A stretch of 5,844 nucleotides of DNA from Comamonadaceae bacterium. GTDB taxonomy: Bacteria > Pseudomonadota > Gammaproteobacteria > Burkholderiales > Burkholderiaceae_C. Below are positions 5,515-5,844 of this stretch, one piece after another; positions within the stretch are counted from its first letter, which is position 1; each line of letters opens with the position of its first letter. The notes below the pieces were generated by a model. The model saw only the letters and a program-made list of their open reading frames with translations, was not told the DNA's origin and ran no database searches. Location: the NCBI GenBank assembly GCA_027490485.1, contig JAIXYA010000190.1, forward strand, positions 1 through 5,844. The letters run 5' to 3'. The position numbers and the translations under genes are program-made.

Positions 5515-5844
5515 TCATTTTTTACGCAAACTTTCACAGGGATCTTTGCGGGGATGGGATGGCGTGAGCCACACATAGTCCGCTTGAAGCGCCAATTCAG
5601 CCAAAAATGCCTGTTTTTCGGGGTTGGGCCGCGAATCGTCCCATTCCATGAACAGCACACTCACGCTGCGCAGCTGGGGTGCAGCTTTGTTCACAACAAA
5701 GGGCACACCCAAGTGTTTCCAAGCATGCCCATTGCCCGCCACCACAACACTCGGCAGGTGTGCGAGTGCAACTTCGGCCATGGCAGCATCCCGTCCGCGT
5801 TGCACTGCGGCCATGCCCTCGAACATGCTGGCTGGCATGGCGCC
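5515..5844 (-). CDS. ChaN-family lipoprotein, C-terminal part, 5' partial
   Basis: This is the C-terminal 109 residues of a ChaN-like (DUF399) protein; the reading frame is open to the right edge, so the true start and the expected lipoprotein signal lie outside the window. An internal ATG at 5838 is not the start, since the frame continues through it. Family features visible are QRGRDAAMA (fragment residues 15-23), VVVAGNGH (33-40), GVP (46-48), and a C-terminal stretch VLFMEWDD followed by LQADYVWLTP. Known ChaN proteins have about 270-300 residues. The Campylobacter jejuni member is an iron-regulated lipoprotein that binds haem as a dimer. A haem or iron role here is inferred from that relative only. 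The haem-ligand region is not covered by this fragment. The gene ends with a Lys/Arg-rich tail (SLRKK) running into the AT-rich island. Confidence 0.88.
   Translation of the reverse strand, partial: GAMPASMFEGMAAVQRGRDAAMAEVALAHLPSVVVAGNGHAWKHLGVPFVVNKAAPQLRSVSVLFMEWDDSRPNPEKQAFLAELALQADYVWLTPSHPRKDPCESLRKK

Larger units (their letters stand above)
5421..5524. other. AT-rich intergenic island
   Basis: About 100 bases with roughly a quarter G+C by eye sit in a window that is otherwise clearly G+C-rich. The island covers the space downstream of the chaN-like stop (5515-5517) and continues just into its last codons. It contains a 17-base palindrome, a 7-base inverted repeat and a consensus DnaA box, each listed separately. 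No gene is visible inside it. It could be a regulatory or protein-binding region, or imported DNA. Confidence 0.7.

Noticed and set aside
5421..5700. A replication origin (oriC or plasmid ori)
   Set aside because: There is only one perfect DnaA box with scattered weak ones, no iteron array, and no dnaA, dnaN, gidA, parAB or rep gene nearby. A single box plus AT-rich DNA is not enough.

Overview
The window looks like a piece of a betaproteobacterial chromosome, most likely Burkholderiales and probably Comamonadaceae. This rests on moderately high-GC, Ala/Gln-rich coding sequence and on a tal / NDUFA9-type epimerase / cca cluster that I recall as typical of that group. Coding is dense and ordinary up to about position 5112. 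The only accessory-looking DNA is the roughly 400-base stretch 5113-5514.

Layout. (1) Positions 1-1961, plus strand: the 3' end of an RND multidrug efflux permease of the MdtC/MuxC type, overlapping by ATGA with a complete NodT-family outer-membrane efflux lipoprotein. The two are translationally coupled and together form the inner-membrane pump and the outer-membrane exit duct of a tripartite exporter. The periplasmic adaptor and the rest of the permease would lie left of the window. (2) Positions 1962-4087, minus strand: an NDUFA9-like NAD(P)-binding epimerase/SDR protein followed after 5 bases by cca, the tRNA CCA-adding/repair enzyme. The cca stop codon abuts the efflux gene's stop codon with no base between them. 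(3) Positions 4162-5112, plus strand: transaldolase (tal), diverging from the epimerase across a 74-base region. In that region both genes have a -10-like hexamer 6-7 bases before the start codon and no clear Shine-Dalgarno, which suggests leaderless mRNAs. (4) Positions 5113-5514: a pair of related palindromic units in inverted orientation (BIME-like), an unrecognised small reading frame on the minus strand, then an AT-rich island carrying a perfect 17-base palindrome and one perfect consensus DnaA box. (5) Positions 5515-5844, minus strand: the 3' end of a ChaN-family lipoprotein gene.

The genes serve separate functions (efflux, tRNA end maturation, respiratory-chain-related SDR, pentose phosphate pathway, probable haem/iron lipoprotein) and do not form one system. 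I do not see a convincing new multi-gene system. The points most worth a second look are the covarying paired hairpins after tal, the apparent leaderless divergent promoters, and the AT island.
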